This document shows, one piece after another, positions 17,855-29,083 of a stretch of 61,155 bases of DNA. The position numbers and the translations under genes were made by a program. Every line of letters starts with the position of its first letter. The first letter of the stretch is position 1. The notes beneath the pieces are model-generated. The model worked only from the letters and a program-made list of their open reading frames with translations. It ran no database searches and was not told where the DNA came from. This DNA comes from an uncultured Tolumonas sp. (GTDB lineage Bacteria; Pseudomonadota; Gammaproteobacteria; Enterobacterales; Aeromonadaceae), in contig NZ_OY781387.1 in the NCBI RefSeq assembly GCF_963676665.1, positions 42,501 to 103,655 of the forward strand, written 5' to 3'.

Positions 17855-19441
17855 ATGCAGTTATCGGTTGCCCATACCACTCCGCCGCGCCTGCCACAGA
17901 ATCAGAAGTGGTGGCGCAGCGCGATCTTTTCCCGTTCGTTACTTGGCCTGGTGGCCGTGCTGAACGGTTACTTAATTGTGCAGATGTACGCGCAGCGCGA
18001 ATATCTGTTTGCCATGCTGACGCTGTTGCTGGTTGGCACAGGGTTATATCTGTTTGCCAGCAAAAAAGCCTATTCGTGGCGCTATGTCTACCCGGGGCTG
18101 GTGGGCATGGGGCTGTTTGTGTTGTTTCCGTTGTTTTGCACCACCGGCATTGCGTTTACCAATTACAGTGCCGTGCATCAGCTGAGCTTTGAGCGTGCAC
18201 AATCCGTGCTGCTGCAACGCCAGTTTCAAAGTGGTAACACCTTGAGTTTTACCCTGCTGGGTAGTGACGAGCATTGGCAGTTACAGCTGCAAGACCCAGA
18301 TAGCAATCAGATCCTGTTATCCGCACCATTTGTGCTGGATAACCAGCCACAGCGGCTAAAAATGGAAACGCAAACCACACTGGCTGAGGCGGAAAAAGCG
18401 CCACTGCGGGTGATCACCAAAAACCGTCAGGCACTGGGCCAGTTGACCGCGGTTATGCCGGATGGCAGCGAATTGGTGATGAGTTCATTACGTCAGTTCT
18501 CGGCCACGCGCCCGTTATATACGTTACAAAGTGATGGTCGGGGTTTACTGAATAATCAGACCAGCCAGTTGTATCAACCGAACGACAAAACCGGCTTTTA
18601 TCAGGCGGTGGATGCCAAAGGTGCATGGGTGCCGGGGTCGGCGATGAGCCCGGGTTACACCGTGAACATCGGCTGGGATAACTTCCTGCGCGTATTGCAA
18701 GACAAAGGCATTCAGCAGCCGTTTATCAAGATCTTCATCTGGACGGTGCTGTTTTCTGGCTTAACCGTGCTGTGTACGCTGGCGATCGGCATGGTGCTGG
18801 CTTGTCTGGTGCAGTGGCAGCCACTGCAGGGCAAAGCCACCTACCGTTTACTGTTGATTCTACCGTATGCGGTGCCGGGCTTTATCTCGATCCTGATTTT
18901 TAAAGGGTTGTTTAACCAAAGTTTTGGTGAGATCAATCTGGTGTTGGAACAGCTGCTCGGCATTAAACCGACCTGGTTTACCGATCCGCTGCTGGCGAAA
19001 GCGATGATCCTGATCGTTAACGTCTGGCTGGGTTATCCGTACATGATGATCCTGTGTATGGGGCTGTTGAAGGCGATCCCGGAGGATTTGTACGAAGCAT
19101 CGGCGCTGGATGGTGCGACACCATTGCAGAACTTCTTCCGTATCACATTACCGCTATTGATCAAACCGCTGACCCCGTTGCTGATTGCTTGTTTTGCTTT
19201 CAACTTCAATAACTTCGTGTTAATCCAGTTGCTGACGAACGGTGGCCCGAACATGCTCGGCACCACTACACCAGCCGGTAATACCGATCTGTTGGTCAGT
19301 TATACCTACCGTATTGCCTTCGAAGGCGGCGGTGGACAAGACTTCGGTCTGGCGGCGGCGATTGCGACGTTGATTTTCCTGCTGGTGGGTGGATTAGCAA
19401 TTCTGAACCTGAAAGCCAGCAAACTGAGTCTGGAACAATAA
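17855..19441 (+). CDS. malF: Maltose importer membrane subunit MalF
   Basis: MalF is one of the two channel subunits of the inner-membrane maltose importer. The 528-residue protein (E. coli 514) has N-terminal membrane segments at about residues 28-45, 50-66 and 75-100, then a large periplasmic domain of roughly 170 residues characteristic of MalF, then five further segments. The coupling motif that docks on MalK is EASALDGATPLQNFFRITLPLL. The ribosome site cggag lies 6-10 nt upstream. It is followed by malG after 12 nt. Confidence 0.95.
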   Translation: MQLSVAHTTPPRLPQNQKWWRSAIFSRSLLGLVAVLNGYLIVQMYAQREYLFAMLTLLLVGTGLYLFASKKAYSWRYVYPGLVGMGLFVLFPLFCTTGIAFTNYSAVHQLSFERAQSVLLQRQFQSGNTLSFTLLGSDEHWQLQLQDPDSNQILLSAPFVLDNQPQRLKMETQTTLAEAEKAPLRVITKNRQALGQLTAVMPDGSELVMSSLRQFSATRPLYTLQSDGRGLLNNQTSQLYQPNDKTGFYQAVDAKGAWVPGSAMSPGYTVNIGWDNFLRVLQDKGIQQPFIKIFIWTVLFSGLTVLCTLAIGMVLACLVQWQPLQGKATYRLLLILPYAVPGFISILIFKGLFNQSFGEINLVLEQLLGIKPTWFTDPLLAKAMILIVNVWLGYPYMMILCMGLLKAIPEDLYEASALDGATPLQNFFRITLPLLIKPLTPLLIACFAFNFNNFVLIQLLTNGGPNMLGTTTPAGNTDLLVSYTYRIAFEGGGGQDFGLAAAIATLIFLLVGGLAILNLKASKLSLEQ

Positions 19442-19453
19442 GGAGCGGCAGTT

Positions 19454-20344
19454 ATGGCTATCGTACAAACTAAAGCATTGCGTTATCGCCTGTGGGCCGC
19501 TCATCTTAGTCTGTGGGTGTTTATTGCGCTGATCATGTTCCCGTTACTGATGGTGGTGGCGATTTCACTGCGCAGCGGGAACTTCGCCACCGGTGAGCTG
19601 ATCCCGTCACATCCGTCATTGGAACACTGGAAACTGGCGCTGGGTTTCAGCATCACTAATCCGGACGGCACAGTGACGCCACCACCGTTCCCGGTGCTGT
19701 TGTGGCTGTGGAACTCGGTGAAAGTCGCCACCATTACGGCGACCGGTATTGTGGCGTTATCGACCACCTGTGCGTATGCGTTTGCCCGCATGAAATTCCG
19801 TGGCAAGAGTTCATTGCTGAAAGGGATGCTGATTTTCCAGATGTTCCCGGCGGTGCTGTCATTGGTGGCGTTGTATGCGTTGTTTGACCGGATCGGACAA
19901 TACATTCCGTTTCTGGGGCTGAACACGCATGGCGGGCTGGTGTTTGCTTATCTGGGCGGCATTGCGTTGCATGTCTGGACCATCAAAGGTTATTTCGAAA
20001 CCATCGACGGTTCCTTGGAAGAATCGGCGGCGCTGGATGGCGCAACGCCATGGCAGGCTTTCCGTCTGGTGTTATTGCCGCTGTCGGTGCCCATTTTGGC
20101 GGTGGTGTTTATTTTGTCGTTCATCGGTGCGGTGACAGAAGTACCGATCGCGTCATTATTGTTGCGTGATGTCGGCAGCTACACGCTGGCGGTGGGCATG
20201 CAGCAATATCTGTATCCACAAAACTATCTGTGGGGGGATTTCGCCGCGGCCGCCGTGCTGTCAGCGATTCCCATCACAGTAGTGTTCCTGCTGGCGCAAC
20301 GTTGGCTGGTGGGCGGTTTAACCGCTGGTGGTGTTAAAGGGTAA
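19454..20344 (+). CDS. malG: Maltose importer membrane subunit MalG
   Basis: The 296-residue partner of MalF (E. coli MalG is also 296) has six predicted membrane segments and the MalK-docking motif [22 protein letters not shown]. The N-terminal periplasmic part includes [18 protein letters not shown] and the C-terminus ends [15 protein letters not shown], matching MalG. aaggag lies 9 nt before the ATG. It ends the malEFG operon; a hairpin terminator follows at 20422-20450. Confidence 0.95.
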   Translation: MAIVQTKALRYRLWAAHLSLWVFIALIMFPLLMVVAISLRSGNFATGELIPSHPSLEHWKLALGFSITNPDGTVTPPPFPVLLWLWNSVKVATITATGIVALSTTCAYAFARMKFRGKSSLLKGMLIFQMFPAVLSLVALYALFDRIGQYIPFLGLNTHGGLVFAYLGGIALHVWTIKGYFETIDGSLEESAALDGATPWQAFRLVLLPLSVPILAVVFILSFIGAVTEVPIASLLLRDVGSYTLAVGMQQYLYPQNYLWGDFAAAAVLSAIPITVVFLLAQRWLVGGLTAGGVKG

Positions 20345-20421
20345 AGAGTAGTTTTTTCATTCGGTACTATTTTTTATCGTTCTCGTTTTATCGTCCCTTG
20401 TTTTGACGGAGTTATTCCCGG

Positions 20422-20450
20422 ATGCCAGTCGCCAGACTGGCATTTTTTTA
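20422..20450 (+). terminator. Rho-independent terminator after malEFG
   Basis: atgccagtc-gcc-gactggcat-type stem (atgccagt...actggcat) followed by seven T. It closes malEFG and separates it from the downstream hydrolase gene. Confidence 0.88.
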
Positions 20451-20525
20451 TGCTACGCTTTTCTTAAGTGTGGGTCTTTTCCTGTTCCTGTGCTGGTCGC
20501 GGTAGGAATGGGTAGTAGGAATAGT

Positions 20526-21491
20526 ATGACTATGCGCTATACCAATCATGACGGTCGTCAACGCGCCTTTCCCATCCGGCATATCCTGCGTCGCCAAACC
20601 GGCTGGCATGCGGAACGGCAACCGCGTTCGCCGCGTACCGGTGTGCCGGTGCCGGTGGTGCATAACGACGGCTCTATTTTGCAATCGGGGCAAGATCTGC
20701 TGACCTGGATTGGCCACTCTTCATTTTTGCTGCAACTGGCGGGTTGCAACATGCTGATCGACCCGGTGATGTCGGTCTCACTGGGTGGCGTGGTGCCGCG
20801 CAATGTCGCGCCGGGTTTAAGCTGGTCGGCGTTACCAAAGCAAATCGATGTAGTGATGATCACGCATAATCATCGTGACCATATGGACGTGCCAACCCTG
20901 AAACGACTGGGGACTACGCCGTTATATCTGGTGCCGCACGGCATGAAACAGTGGTTTTTACGTGCGGGTTTTCCGCATGTGCAGGAATTGGAATGGTGGC
21001 AACAAACCGACGTGTTCGGCATCAAAGTGACTTTTGTGCCCGCCGAACATTGGAGCCGTCGCGGTTTGCTGGATATGAACACCAGCTGGTGGGGTGGTTT
21101 TGTCATAGAACATGACGGCTTTCGCGCTTATCACGCCGGTGATACCGCCTGGTTTGAAGGCTTTAGTGAGATTGGCCGGCGTTGTGGCCCGATCGATGTG
21201 GCGATGTTACCGATCGGTGCCTATGCGCCGCGCTGGTTTATGCGCCATCAACACATGGACCCTGACGATGCCATGAAGGCATTTGCCGCCTTAGGGGCTG
21301 AGTTGTTTGTTGCCATGCACTGGGGCACGTTCAAACTCACCGATGAACCGCTGCAAGAGCCGCCGTTACGGCTGCGTGATTTATGGCATAAAGCCCATTT
21401 ACCGGCCTCTCGTTTGGCGATCCCGGCGATCGGGCAATCGCTGCAATTAGTGCGCGGTGCAGCGCTTGAATTAGCGAACTCTGCGGGATAA
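20526..21491 (+). CDS. Metallo-beta-lactamase-fold hydrolase (UlaG/NAPE-PLD-like)
   Basis: The 321-residue protein belongs to the COG2220-type metallo-beta-lactamase fold. The metal ligands are visible in THNHRDHMD, the bridging Asp in YHAGDTAWF, and further His in FMRHQHMDPDDA and AMHWGTF. Relatives include N-acyl-phosphatidylethanolamine phospholipase D and L-ascorbate-6-phosphate lactonase, so a hydrolase of a phosphodiester or lactone is likely, but the substrate cannot be inferred. The frame is open from 20403 through the malG terminator; the ATG at 20526 is taken because taggaa lies just upstream (20532 is an alternative). It is not obviously part of maltose metabolism and shares a bidirectional terminator with malQ. 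Confidence 0.8.
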   Translation: MTMRYTNHDGRQRAFPIRHILRRQTGWHAERQPRSPRTGVPVPVVHNDGSILQSGQDLLTWIGHSSFLLQLAGCNMLIDPVMSVSLGGVVPRNVAPGLSWSALPKQIDVVMITHNHRDHMDVPTLKRLGTTPLYLVPHGMKQWFLRAGFPHVQELEWWQQTDVFGIKVTFVPAEHWSRRGLLDMNTSWWGGFVIEHDGFRAYHAGDTAWFEGFSEIGRRCGPIDVAMLPIGAYAPRWFMRHQHMDPDDAMKAFAALGAELFVAMHWGTFKLTDEPLQEPPLRLRDLWHKAHLPASRLAIPAIGQSLQLVRGAALELANSAG

Positions 21492-21519
21492 AAAAGGGAC
21501 TGCAAGCAGTCCCAAAAAA
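21490..21519. terminator. Bidirectional terminator between hydrolase gene and malQ
   Basis: gggactg-caag-cagtccc is a perfect 7-bp stem flanked by six A on one side and six A on the other strand sense, so it works as a terminator in both directions for these convergent genes. Confidence 0.9.
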
Positions 21520-21524
21520 TCCGA

Positions 21525-23612
21525 TCAGTAGGATAACTGTCGGCGGCGCCGATCAATCTCGGTCAGCAGCGAGGTTACTTCGGGGTTGTGGAACATCGCG
21601 TGCAGCGAGCAGCTCAACTTGCGGCGCCAGTTGGGGTAAATCTCATGTGTGGTGCCGGGCACATTGACCGGTGCCTGCATGTTCAGCCAGTCCTCCGGTT
21701 GCAGGCCCAGTAACGCACTGTTGGTCATGGCGACATGGTAGTGAATGCCCCGGTTTAAGATGGGGTTCATCACCATGCCGTGCGCCTGACGGCCATACTC
21801 ATCCGGCAGACTGTGTAAGCTATGCAGACTATCGAGCATCCGTTGTTTGGCATGTTCGCGATCGGCATATAAACCCGCCAGCACTTCGGCATCCGGATAT
21901 AACCCGAGCTGTTGCCCCAGCGTCAAATCATCGGCTTGCCAGTAACCATACAGGGTTGGCATATCATGGGTTGAGAGGGTGGTCATTGCCTGCGCCGGAT
22001 AGTCGCGCGGTGAATAAAAACCGCTGTCCGGCGCACGTTCAAAATAAAATACTTTGTAGGAATAGACGCCGTTATCGCGCAGCTTGGCGACGATTTCATC
22101 CGGCACGGTGCCCAAATCTTCGCCGATCACCATGCATTGCTGACGCTGACTTTCCAGTGACAAAATCGCCAGCAGATCATCGACCGGATAACTGACAAAC
22201 GCGCCGTCCACCGCGGTGTCACCTTGCGGTACCCACCACAAACGCAACAGCCCCATGACATGGTCGATGCGCAGTGCGCCACAATGCGTCATGTTGGCGC
22301 GGATCAGATCGATAAACGGCTGATAACCGCGCGCGATCATCACTTGCGGGCTCATCGGTGGCAGCCCCCAGTTTTGCCCCAACGGGCCGAGAATATCCGG
22401 TGGCGCACCCACGGCGGCTTTCAGGCAATACAGTTCCCGATCGCACCAGGTCTCGGTGCCGCCTTCGGTCACGCCTACCGCCAAATCACGGTATAAGCCA
22501 ATTAACATGCCGTGTTCACGCGCAGTCTGCTGGCACTCCTGCAGTTGCCCTTGCGCCAGCCATTGCAGCCAGGCGTAAAAACGAATTTCCTCTGCCTGTT
22601 CTTTCCGGAACTGTTCCAGCGCCGGGCTTTGCCATTGCTGATATTCCGCCGGCCACGCCGGCCAGCCCCAGGCATTGGCATCTTGCTGTTTCAGGTGCAC
22701 ATGCAATGCATCATAGGTGGCTTGTTGTTGCAGGCTTTCGCCTTGTTGTTTGCGGAACTGTTCAAACTCGGTGACACGTGGGGTGTCGTCCGGCAGCGTG
22801 GCAAAATAGTGATAGGCCAGCTTTAGCCCGGTCAGTTTCAGCGCGGTCACTTGCGCATAATCCACCTGATCGTGATCACGCAGCGCCTGCAGCTGTTGCT
22901 GGATCTGCGGTGTTTGCCACCACAATTGTGCGGCAGAGCTGAGCTGAAAATCCGGCAGTTTGTGCACGGCAATATAGATAATATTCAGCCAGCGGCGCGA
23001 TGACGGGCTGTACGGGCTGGCACTGTCGGGGCTGGCCGGATACAGCGCATGCAGAGGGTTCAGACCGATAAAATCGGCACCGTAAGTAGCCAGTTCGGTC
23101 AGCATCTGTTTGAGATCGGCAAAATCCCCAATGCCCCAGTTTTCATCAGAACGCAGGGTGTATAACTGCACACACGCGCCCCAGATTTTTTTACCCTGTC
23201 GGATCGCTTCCGGTTCATAACAACGCTTTGGTGCCATGATAACCCGACTTTCGGCAATCACTTTGCGGCCTTGTAACAGGCAGAGCGTGTGATAACCAAG
23301 CGGTAACTCTTCCGGTAAGGTCAGAAAACCGTGGCTAAGCGTGCCGCGTAGCGGTTTGCCTTGTTCGGGTTGTAATCGCCAGTGGCAGGTATCCGGTACC
23401 GCCTTTTGTAATAAAATACGCGGTAATTCGCCTTGCCGGAAGACACACACCGGCGGTAAGAATGACTCGCTGGTAGCGGGGCTGGTTTGCAAGGCATCCA
23501 GAATTTTTTGTCGGGCGCTGGCCGCGATCTGCACCGGCTGACCGGAAGCACTGATGTAACTGCTGGCAATACCGGCCGCATTAGCGGCCGTTTCAATAGT
23601 CGAAATATCCAT
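21525..23612 (-). CDS. malQ: 4-alpha-glucanotransferase (amylomaltase) MalQ
   Basis: MalQ disproportionates maltodextrins in the cytoplasm, releasing glucose and longer chains that MalP can phosphorolyse. The 695-residue protein (E. coli 694) is a GH77 enzyme with an N-terminal domain of about 130 residues. The catalytic segments are ALRIDHVMGLLRLWW (nucleophile Asp), VIGEDLGTVPDE (acid/base Glu) and STHDMPTLYGYW (transition-state Asp). NWGIGDFADLKQM and LNPLHALYP are further family motifs. It begins 8 nt after the malP stop, so malP and malQ are one operon. Confidence 0.96.
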   Translation of the reverse strand: MDISTIETAANAAGIASSYISASGQPVQIAASARQKILDALQTSPATSESFLPPVCVFRQGELPRILLQKAVPDTCHWRLQPEQGKPLRGTLSHGFLTLPEELPLGYHTLCLLQGRKVIAESRVIMAPKRCYEPEAIRQGKKIWGACVQLYTLRSDENWGIGDFADLKQMLTELATYGADFIGLNPLHALYPASPDSASPYSPSSRRWLNIIYIAVHKLPDFQLSSAAQLWWQTPQIQQQLQALRDHDQVDYAQVTALKLTGLKLAYHYFATLPDDTPRVTEFEQFRKQQGESLQQQATYDALHVHLKQQDANAWGWPAWPAEYQQWQSPALEQFRKEQAEEIRFYAWLQWLAQGQLQECQQTAREHGMLIGLYRDLAVGVTEGGTETWCDRELYCLKAAVGAPPDILGPLGQNWGLPPMSPQVMIARGYQPFIDLIRANMTHCGALRIDHVMGLLRLWWVPQGDTAVDGAFVSYPVDDLLAILSLESQRQQCMVIGEDLGTVPDEIVAKLRDNGVYSYKVFYFERAPDSGFYSPRDYPAQAMTTLSTHDMPTLYGYWQADDLTLGQQLGLYPDAEVLAGLYADREHAKQRMLDSLHSLHSLPDEYGRQAHGMVMNPILNRGIHYHVAMTNSALLGLQPEDWLNMQAPVNVPGTTHEIYPNWRRKLSCSLHAMFHNPEVTSLLTEIDRRRRQLSY

Positions 23613-23620
23613 AACTGCCC

Positions 23621-26056
23621 TTACGCCTGCGGCTGCCAGATCTGTTGTTGATAATCACGGATAGAGCGGTCGGCGCTGAACATGCCGGTACGGGCAGTAT
23701 TCAGAATACAACGACGCAGCCACTCTTCCGGTTGTTGATACAGTGCATCAACCTGTTGCTGGGCATACCAGTAGGCATCGAAATCAGCCAGCACCAGATA
23801 CGGATCACCACCTTCCAGCAGGCTGTGCCACAACGGTTGCAGCGCTTGTGGTTCATCCGGGGTGTAATAACCGCTCATCAGCTCATCCAAGGCCGCTTTC
23901 AGGCGCGGATCTTGTCGATAATAATCATGCGGGTTATAGCCTGCCGCGAGCAACGCTTTGACCTGCTCGACGGTGTGGCCGAAGATAAACAGATTATCGG
24001 TACCCACCTGTTCCGAGATCTCGACGTTCGCGCCATCCAGCGTACCCACGGTGATCGCGCCGTTCATCGCCAATTTCATGTTGCCGGTGCCAGAGGCTTC
24101 TTTACCCGCAGTAGAAATTTGTTCCGACACGTCGGCAGCGGGGATCAATAACTCCGCCAGACTGACGCGGTAATCCGGCAGGAACACCACTTTCAGTTTG
24201 TCGTTCACAAACGGATCGTTATTGATGCGTTCCGCCACCTTGTTGATGGCCAGAATGATGTTTTTCGCCAGGTGATAACCAGGGGCCGCTTTCGCCGCAA
24301 ACAAATACACACGGGCCGGCACATCGAGATTGGGCTGGGCGCGTAACTGCTGGTAACGGGCGATGATTTGCAGCAGGTTCAGATGCTGGCGTTTGTATTC
24401 GTGCAGGCGTTTGATCTGCACATCAAAGATGGCGTTCGGATCGAGCTTGATGCCTTGCGTCTGCCACACGTAGTCGGCCAGACGTTGTTTATTGGCTAAT
24501 TTAATGTCGCGGTAACGGTGACGGAAATTCGCTTTGTTGGCAAATGGTTCCAGATCGCGCAGCGTGTCGAGGTCACGCGCCCAATCCACTTTTAACGTTT
24601 CATCCAGCAGACTGGCCAGTGCCGGATTGCACTGTTTCAGCCAGCGGCGTGGCGTAATACCGTTGGTGACGTTGTGGAATTTCTGCGGCCACAGCGTGTT
24701 GTATTCCGGGAACAGATCGCTTTTCACGAGGTCTGAGTGCAATTGCGCCACGCCATTGACGGCAAAACAGGTGACCACACACAGATTCGCCATGCGGATC
24801 TGGCCATCATAAATCACCGCGATTTTCGGCCAGACGAGCTCATTATCCGGCCATTGCTGCTGGGCCAGCGCCATAAAACGGCGGTCGATTTCGTCGATGA
24901 TATAGAAATGGCGTGGTAACAACGTCGCGACCAGATCTTGTGGCCAGCATTCCAACGCTTCCGGCAACAAGGTGTGGTTGGTGTAAGCAAACAGACGGGT
25001 GCAGATCGACCAGGCATCTTCCCAGCACATCTGATGCTCATCCAGCAGCACACGCATCAATTCAGGAATGGCAATGGTCGGATGGGTATCATTCAGCTGG
25101 ATCACTTCATGCTCGGGCAGTGACAGCAGGGAGCGACCAGCGGCCAGATGGCGACGCAGAATATCGGCAATCGAGCAGGCACAATGGAAATATTGCTGCA
25201 TCAGGCGCAGCTCTTTACCGGCCTGATGGTTGTCACTCGGGTAGAGCACTTTACTCAGTTTGCTGGCCGTGACACCGGCTTCCACGGCGTGCAAGTAATG
25301 GCCGTCGTTGAATTTTTGCAGATCGAGCGGGGTCGGGTGGCTGGCGTGCCACAGACGCAGTGTTTGCACCACCTGATTGTGATAACCGATGATGGGTAAA
25401 TCATGGGCTTCGCCCTGCACGGTTAGCGCCGGTTTCCAATATTGGCGACCTTCAGCATCCAGCGCTACTTCACCGCCAAAACCAACTGGTACGGAGAAAT
25501 CGAGACGTCGGGTCATCCACGGATAATGTTCGCTGTGCCAGTCATCCGGCGCTTCTTGTTGCTCGCCGTTCAGGAACGACTGGCGGAACAAACCATACTG
25601 ATAACTTAAGCCGTAACCGGTCGCCGGTTGCGACAGGGCGGCCATAGCATCGAGAAAACAGGCCGCCAGTCGGCCCAAACCACCGTTACCTAAGCCGGGG
25701 TCGACTTCCTGTTCCAACAGATCGGTCAGCGAGTGGCCATATTGCTGCAGCGTGGCTTCCACGACCGGAAACCAATCCAGACTGATCAGGTTGTTCATGG
25801 TCAGACGACCGACCAGAAACTCCAATGACAGGTAGTTCACGTGGCGGCCAGTGCCGGTTGCGGCAGTTAGCTTATTGGCCGCGCGTTGTGCCAGCAGTTG
25901 TTCATTGATGGCGCCACACACGGCCAGCCACCATTGATAAGTCGTCATATCGGCCGCTTTCTGCAAACCGAAGTGTTGCCATTGGCGCGTTAACGCCGCT
26001 TCAAAATCGGCGGCAGTAAAGGGCGCCGGATTGTTAGTGCTTTTTTTACTGATCAT
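23621..26056 (-). CDS. malP: Maltodextrin phosphorylase MalP
   Basis: MalP cleaves maltodextrins with phosphate to glucose 1-phosphate. The 811-residue protein (E. coli MalP 797) shows the GT35 features [50 protein letters not shown]-type [14 protein letters not shown] and the pyridoxal phosphate lysine in [15 protein letters not shown]. The ATG at 26056 is preferred to one at 26074 because aagga lies 8 nt upstream of it. No N-terminal phosphorylation-site extension of the animal type is present. A MalT-box-like sequence lies about 75 bp upstream; malQ follows in the same operon. Confidence 0.95.
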   Translation of the reverse strand: MISKKSTNNPAPFTAADFEAALTRQWQHFGLQKAADMTTYQWWLAVCGAINEQLLAQRAANKLTAATGTGRHVNYLSLEFLVGRLTMNNLISLDWFPVVEATLQQYGHSLTDLLEQEVDPGLGNGGLGRLAACFLDAMAALSQPATGYGLSYQYGLFRQSFLNGEQQEAPDDWHSEHYPWMTRRLDFSVPVGFGGEVALDAEGRQYWKPALTVQGEAHDLPIIGYHNQVVQTLRLWHASHPTPLDLQKFNDGHYLHAVEAGVTASKLSKVLYPSDNHQAGKELRLMQQYFHCACSIADILRRHLAAGRSLLSLPEHEVIQLNDTHPTIAIPELMRVLLDEHQMCWEDAWSICTRLFAYTNHTLLPEALECWPQDLVATLLPRHFYIIDEIDRRFMALAQQQWPDNELVWPKIAVIYDGQIRMANLCVVTCFAVNGVAQLHSDLVKSDLFPEYNTLWPQKFHNVTNGITPRRWLKQCNPALASLLDETLKVDWARDLDTLRDLEPFANKANFRHRYRDIKLANKQRLADYVWQTQGIKLDPNAIFDVQIKRLHEYKRQHLNLLQIIARYQQLRAQPNLDVPARVYLFAAKAAPGYHLAKNIILAINKVAERINNDPFVNDKLKVVFLPDYRVSLAELLIPAADVSEQISTAGKEASGTGNMKLAMNGAITVGTLDGANVEISEQVGTDNLFIFGHTVEQVKALLAAGYNPHDYYRQDPRLKAALDELMSGYYTPDEPQALQPLWHSLLEGGDPYLVLADFDAYWYAQQQVDALYQQPEEWLRRCILNTARTGMFSADRSIRDYQQQIWQPQA

Positions 26057-26128
26057 TGCTTTATCCTTCGTCATCAGGAAAACAGAAAGGGCATTGATGA
26101 CTATCCTGACCAGAAAAATCAGCTGCTA

Positions 26129-26170
26129 CCTCCTCCCGGTTTAGGCTTTTCAGGGAGGATGAGAGGGGCG
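26129..26170 (-). promoter_or_regulatory. MalT-box-like sequences upstream of malPQ
   Basis: On the minus strand CGGGAGGAGG (26138-26129) matches the MalT core GGGGA(T/G)GAGG at 9 of 10. A further imperfect copy reads on the plus strand near 26152-26163 (agggaggatgag). The distance of the first to the malP start suits an activator site next to the -35 region. Confidence 0.5.
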
Positions 26171-26313
26171 TAGGAAAGTTTTTTCCTGAGCGGTTAGTAT
26201 CGTTTTGTGAGTGATTCCATTGAAAAAAAACGAGCTGACAGGCACCGTGTGCCACTGCTGAACATATTGACCTGCTGTGGTTCGCGAAACAGCGGGTGAC
26301 TGGAAACAACCTT

Positions 26314-29034
26314 ATGCTGATCCCATCGAAACTGAGTCGTCCGGTACGACTGCAAAATGCCATTACCCGTGACCGTTTATTGCAACGCTTGCAAACGGCG
26401 CTGGATTATCGTTTGGTGCTGCTGCATGGCCCGGCGGGTTATGGCAAAACCACGCTGATCGCCCAGTGGGCCACCACGTTGCCGCATGCGGGCTGGTTTT
26501 CGCTGGATGACAGTGACAATCAACCGGAACGTTTTGCCCGTTATCTGGTGGCCGCCTTACAACATGCCACCCAGGGCCATTGCGTCAAAAGTGAAGCGCT
26601 GAGTCAGAAACACCAATACGCGCGCCTGTCGTCATTGCTGGGGCAGGTGTTTGCCGAACTGGCCGACTGGACCGAGCCGACCTATCTCATCATCGATGAT
26701 TATCACCTGATTGATAACGAAGAAATTCATGAGGCGATGCGCTTTTTCCTGCGCAACCAGCCCGATAATCTGACGCTGGTGGTGATTTCCCGCACGCTGC
26801 CGCCATTAGGCATCGCCAATCTGCGCGTGCGTGAGCAACTTCTGGAGCTGGATGATCAGCTGTTGGCCTTTAACCATCAGGAAGCGCAGCAATTTTTCCT
26901 CAACCGACTGCCGACACCGATGGATGAACAAGAGAGCGCCACGCTGTGTGATGAGGTGGAAGGCTGGGCCACGGCATTGCAATTGATTGCGCTGTCAGCG
27001 CCAGAGTCACGCTCATCGGTGCATCAATCGGCACGCCGTTTATCCGGCCTGAACACGACTTATCTGTGGGAATATTTAGCCGAAGAGGTGATGGATCGCA
27101 TTGATGTCCCCACCCGTGATTTCTTATTGCGCTGTTCGGTGTTGCGTTCGATGAATGATGCATTGGTGACCCGTTTGACGGGCCGCCAAGACGGCTTGGC
27201 ACAACTGAGTGATCTCGAGCGTCGCGGGCTGTTTTTACAGCGCATGGACATGGATGGCGACACTATCTGGTTCCGTTTCCATCCGTTATTTGCCGCATTC
27301 CTGCAGCACTGCTGTCAGCAGGAACTGGCGGCTGAGTTGTCAGAATTACACCGTCGTGCCGCCGCGGGCTGGCAGGCAATGAACATTCCGTCGGAAGCGA
27401 TCCATCATGCGCTGGCGGCCAATGATGCGCTGCTGTTACGTGAAATTTTACTGCAATACGGCTGGTCGTTATTCCATCACGGTGAGTTGGCGTTGCTGTC
27501 GAGCTGTCTTGACGCGCTACCTTATACCGAGCTGATTCAAAGCCCGAATCTGGTGTTGTTACAGGCCTGGCTGGCGCAAAGTCAGCACCGCTATACGCAG
27601 GTCGATGCGTTGCTGGAGCGCGCCAAACAGGCGATGGCGGAACATCAGGTGCGGCTGAACGACGCACTACAAGGCGAGTTTAATGCGCTGCGCGCGCAGG
27701 TGGCGCTGAATGCCAACCGGCCGGAAGAAGCCATTCATCTGGCGCGGGAAGCGCTGACCCAACTACCGCAAACCAATTTTTATGGTCGTATCGTTGCCAC
27801 CTCGGTGATCGGCGAAGTGCACCATTATCTGGGGCAGCTGAGCAGCGCGTTACCGATGATGCAGCGCACGGAGCAAATGGCGCGCCGGCATGGCACCTAT
27901 CATTACGCGTTGTGGGCCTTGTTGCAGCAAAGTGAAATTCTGATCGCGCAAGGTTTCCTGCAAGCGGCCTATGAAGTGCAGGATAAAGCGCTGGAGTTGG
28001 TGCAGGCGCAACATCTGGAACAGCTGCCGCTGCATGAGTTTTTGCTGCGGGTGCGGGCGCAGGTGTTGTGGTCGTGGTACCGGCTGGATGAGGCGGAAAG
28101 CTGTGCCCGGCAAGGCTTGCAGGTGCTGACCGGTTACGAGCAGAAACAGCAGCTGCAGTGTGTCGCCATGTTGGCGAAAGTGTCGCTGGCACGTGGGGAT
28201 ATCGACAATGCCAGCCAGCATCTGCAACGCTGCGAGGTATTGCTGCATAATGCCGATTACCACAGTGACTGGATCAACAATGCCGATATTCCGCGTCTGT
28301 TATATTGGCAAATGACCGGCGATAAACAGTCGGTACGCAACTGGCTGGCACAGGCCGAACGCCCGGAAGCCGCCTGCAACCATTTCCTGCAAGGGCAGTG
28401 GCGTAATATCGCCCGCGCGCATTTGCTGCTGGAAGAGTATGCGCAAGCCGATGAAATTCTCACGCACCTGAATGCGGAAGCGAACCGCTTGAACCTCTAC
28501 AGCGATCTGAATCGTAACCTGCTGTTGTCTACCGTGTTGCATTGGCAACGCAACGAACGCAGTGAAGCGCAACGGGCGTTGATGGAAGCGCTAACGCTGT
28601 CTAATCGCACCGGTTTTGTCAGCCATTTCGTCATCGAAGGTGAGATCGTCGCACAACTATTGCGTCAGCTGTTGCAGCTGAATACCTTGTCGGAGATGGA
28701 GCAACACAAAGCCCAGCGGCTGCTGAAAGATATCAATCAGCATCATCGCCACAAATTTGCCCATTTCGATGAAGGGTTTGTCGAAAAATTGCTGAATCAT
28801 CCGAATGTGCCGGAGCTGATCCGCACCAGCCCGCTGACCCAGCGTGAGTGGCAGGTGCTGGGTCTGATTTACTCCGGTTACAGCAATGAGCAGATCTCGG
28901 TTGAGCTGGATGTCGCGGCAACCACCATCAAAACACATATCCGGAATCTGTATCAGAAACTGGGGATTCTGCATCGGCAGGATGCCGTCGAGCAGGCGCA
29001 AAAACTGCTGAAACTGATGGGTTATGGAGTGTAA
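26314..29034 (+). CDS. malT: Maltose regulon activator MalT
   Basis: MalT is the ATP- and maltotriose-dependent activator of mal genes. The 906-residue protein (E. coli 901) begins [17 protein letters not shown] as in enterics, has Walker [10 protein letters not shown] at residues 39-47 in a STAND-type NTPase domain, Walker B-like [11 protein letters not shown], then tetratricopeptide-like helical repeats that bind inducer. A LuxR-type DNA-binding domain ends it ([22 protein letters not shown]...[14 protein letters not shown]). The ATG at 26314 gives the family start; an in-frame GTG at 26296 is less likely. It is divergent from malPQ. Confidence 0.96.
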   Translation: MLIPSKLSRPVRLQNAITRDRLLQRLQTALDYRLVLLHGPAGYGKTTLIAQWATTLPHAGWFSLDDSDNQPERFARYLVAALQHATQGHCVKSEALSQKHQYARLSSLLGQVFAELADWTEPTYLIIDDYHLIDNEEIHEAMRFFLRNQPDNLTLVVISRTLPPLGIANLRVREQLLELDDQLLAFNHQEAQQFFLNRLPTPMDEQESATLCDEVEGWATALQLIALSAPESRSSVHQSARRLSGLNTTYLWEYLAEEVMDRIDVPTRDFLLRCSVLRSMNDALVTRLTGRQDGLAQLSDLERRGLFLQRMDMDGDTIWFRFHPLFAAFLQHCCQQELAAELSELHRRAAAGWQAMNIPSEAIHHALAANDALLLREILLQYGWSLFHHGELALLSSCLDALPYTELIQSPNLVLLQAWLAQSQHRYTQVDALLERAKQAMAEHQVRLNDALQGEFNALRAQVALNANRPEEAIHLAREALTQLPQTNFYGRIVATSVIGEVHHYLGQLSSALPMMQRTEQMARRHGTYHYALWALLQQSEILIAQGFLQAAYEVQDKALELVQAQHLEQLPLHEFLLRVRAQVLWSWYRLDEAESCARQGLQVLTGYEQKQQLQCVAMLAKVSLARGDIDNASQHLQRCEVLLHNADYHSDWINNADIPRLLYWQMTGDKQSVRNWLAQAERPEAACNHFLQGQWRNIARAHLLLEEYAQADEILTHLNAEANRLNLYSDLNRNLLLSTVLHWQRNERSEAQRALMEALTLSNRTGFVSHFVIEGEIVAQLLRQLLQLNTLSEMEQHKAQRLLKDINQHHRHKFAHFDEGFVEKLLNHPNVPELIRTSPLTQREWQVLGLIYSGYSNEQISVELDVAATTIKTHIRNLYQKLGILHRQDAVEQAQKLLKLMGYGV

Positions 29035-29045
29035 GCGCTAAACAA

Positions 29046-29068
29046 ATGGCGCCGGGAACGGGCGCCAT
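29046..29068. terminator. Hairpin between malT and mak
   Basis: atggcgcc-gggaacg-ggcgccat is a perfect 8-bp stem between these convergent genes. Only atatatc follows, so the T-run is poor and termination in both directions is probable but not certain. Confidence 0.55.
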
Positions 29069-29083
29069 ATATCAATTCAGCAA

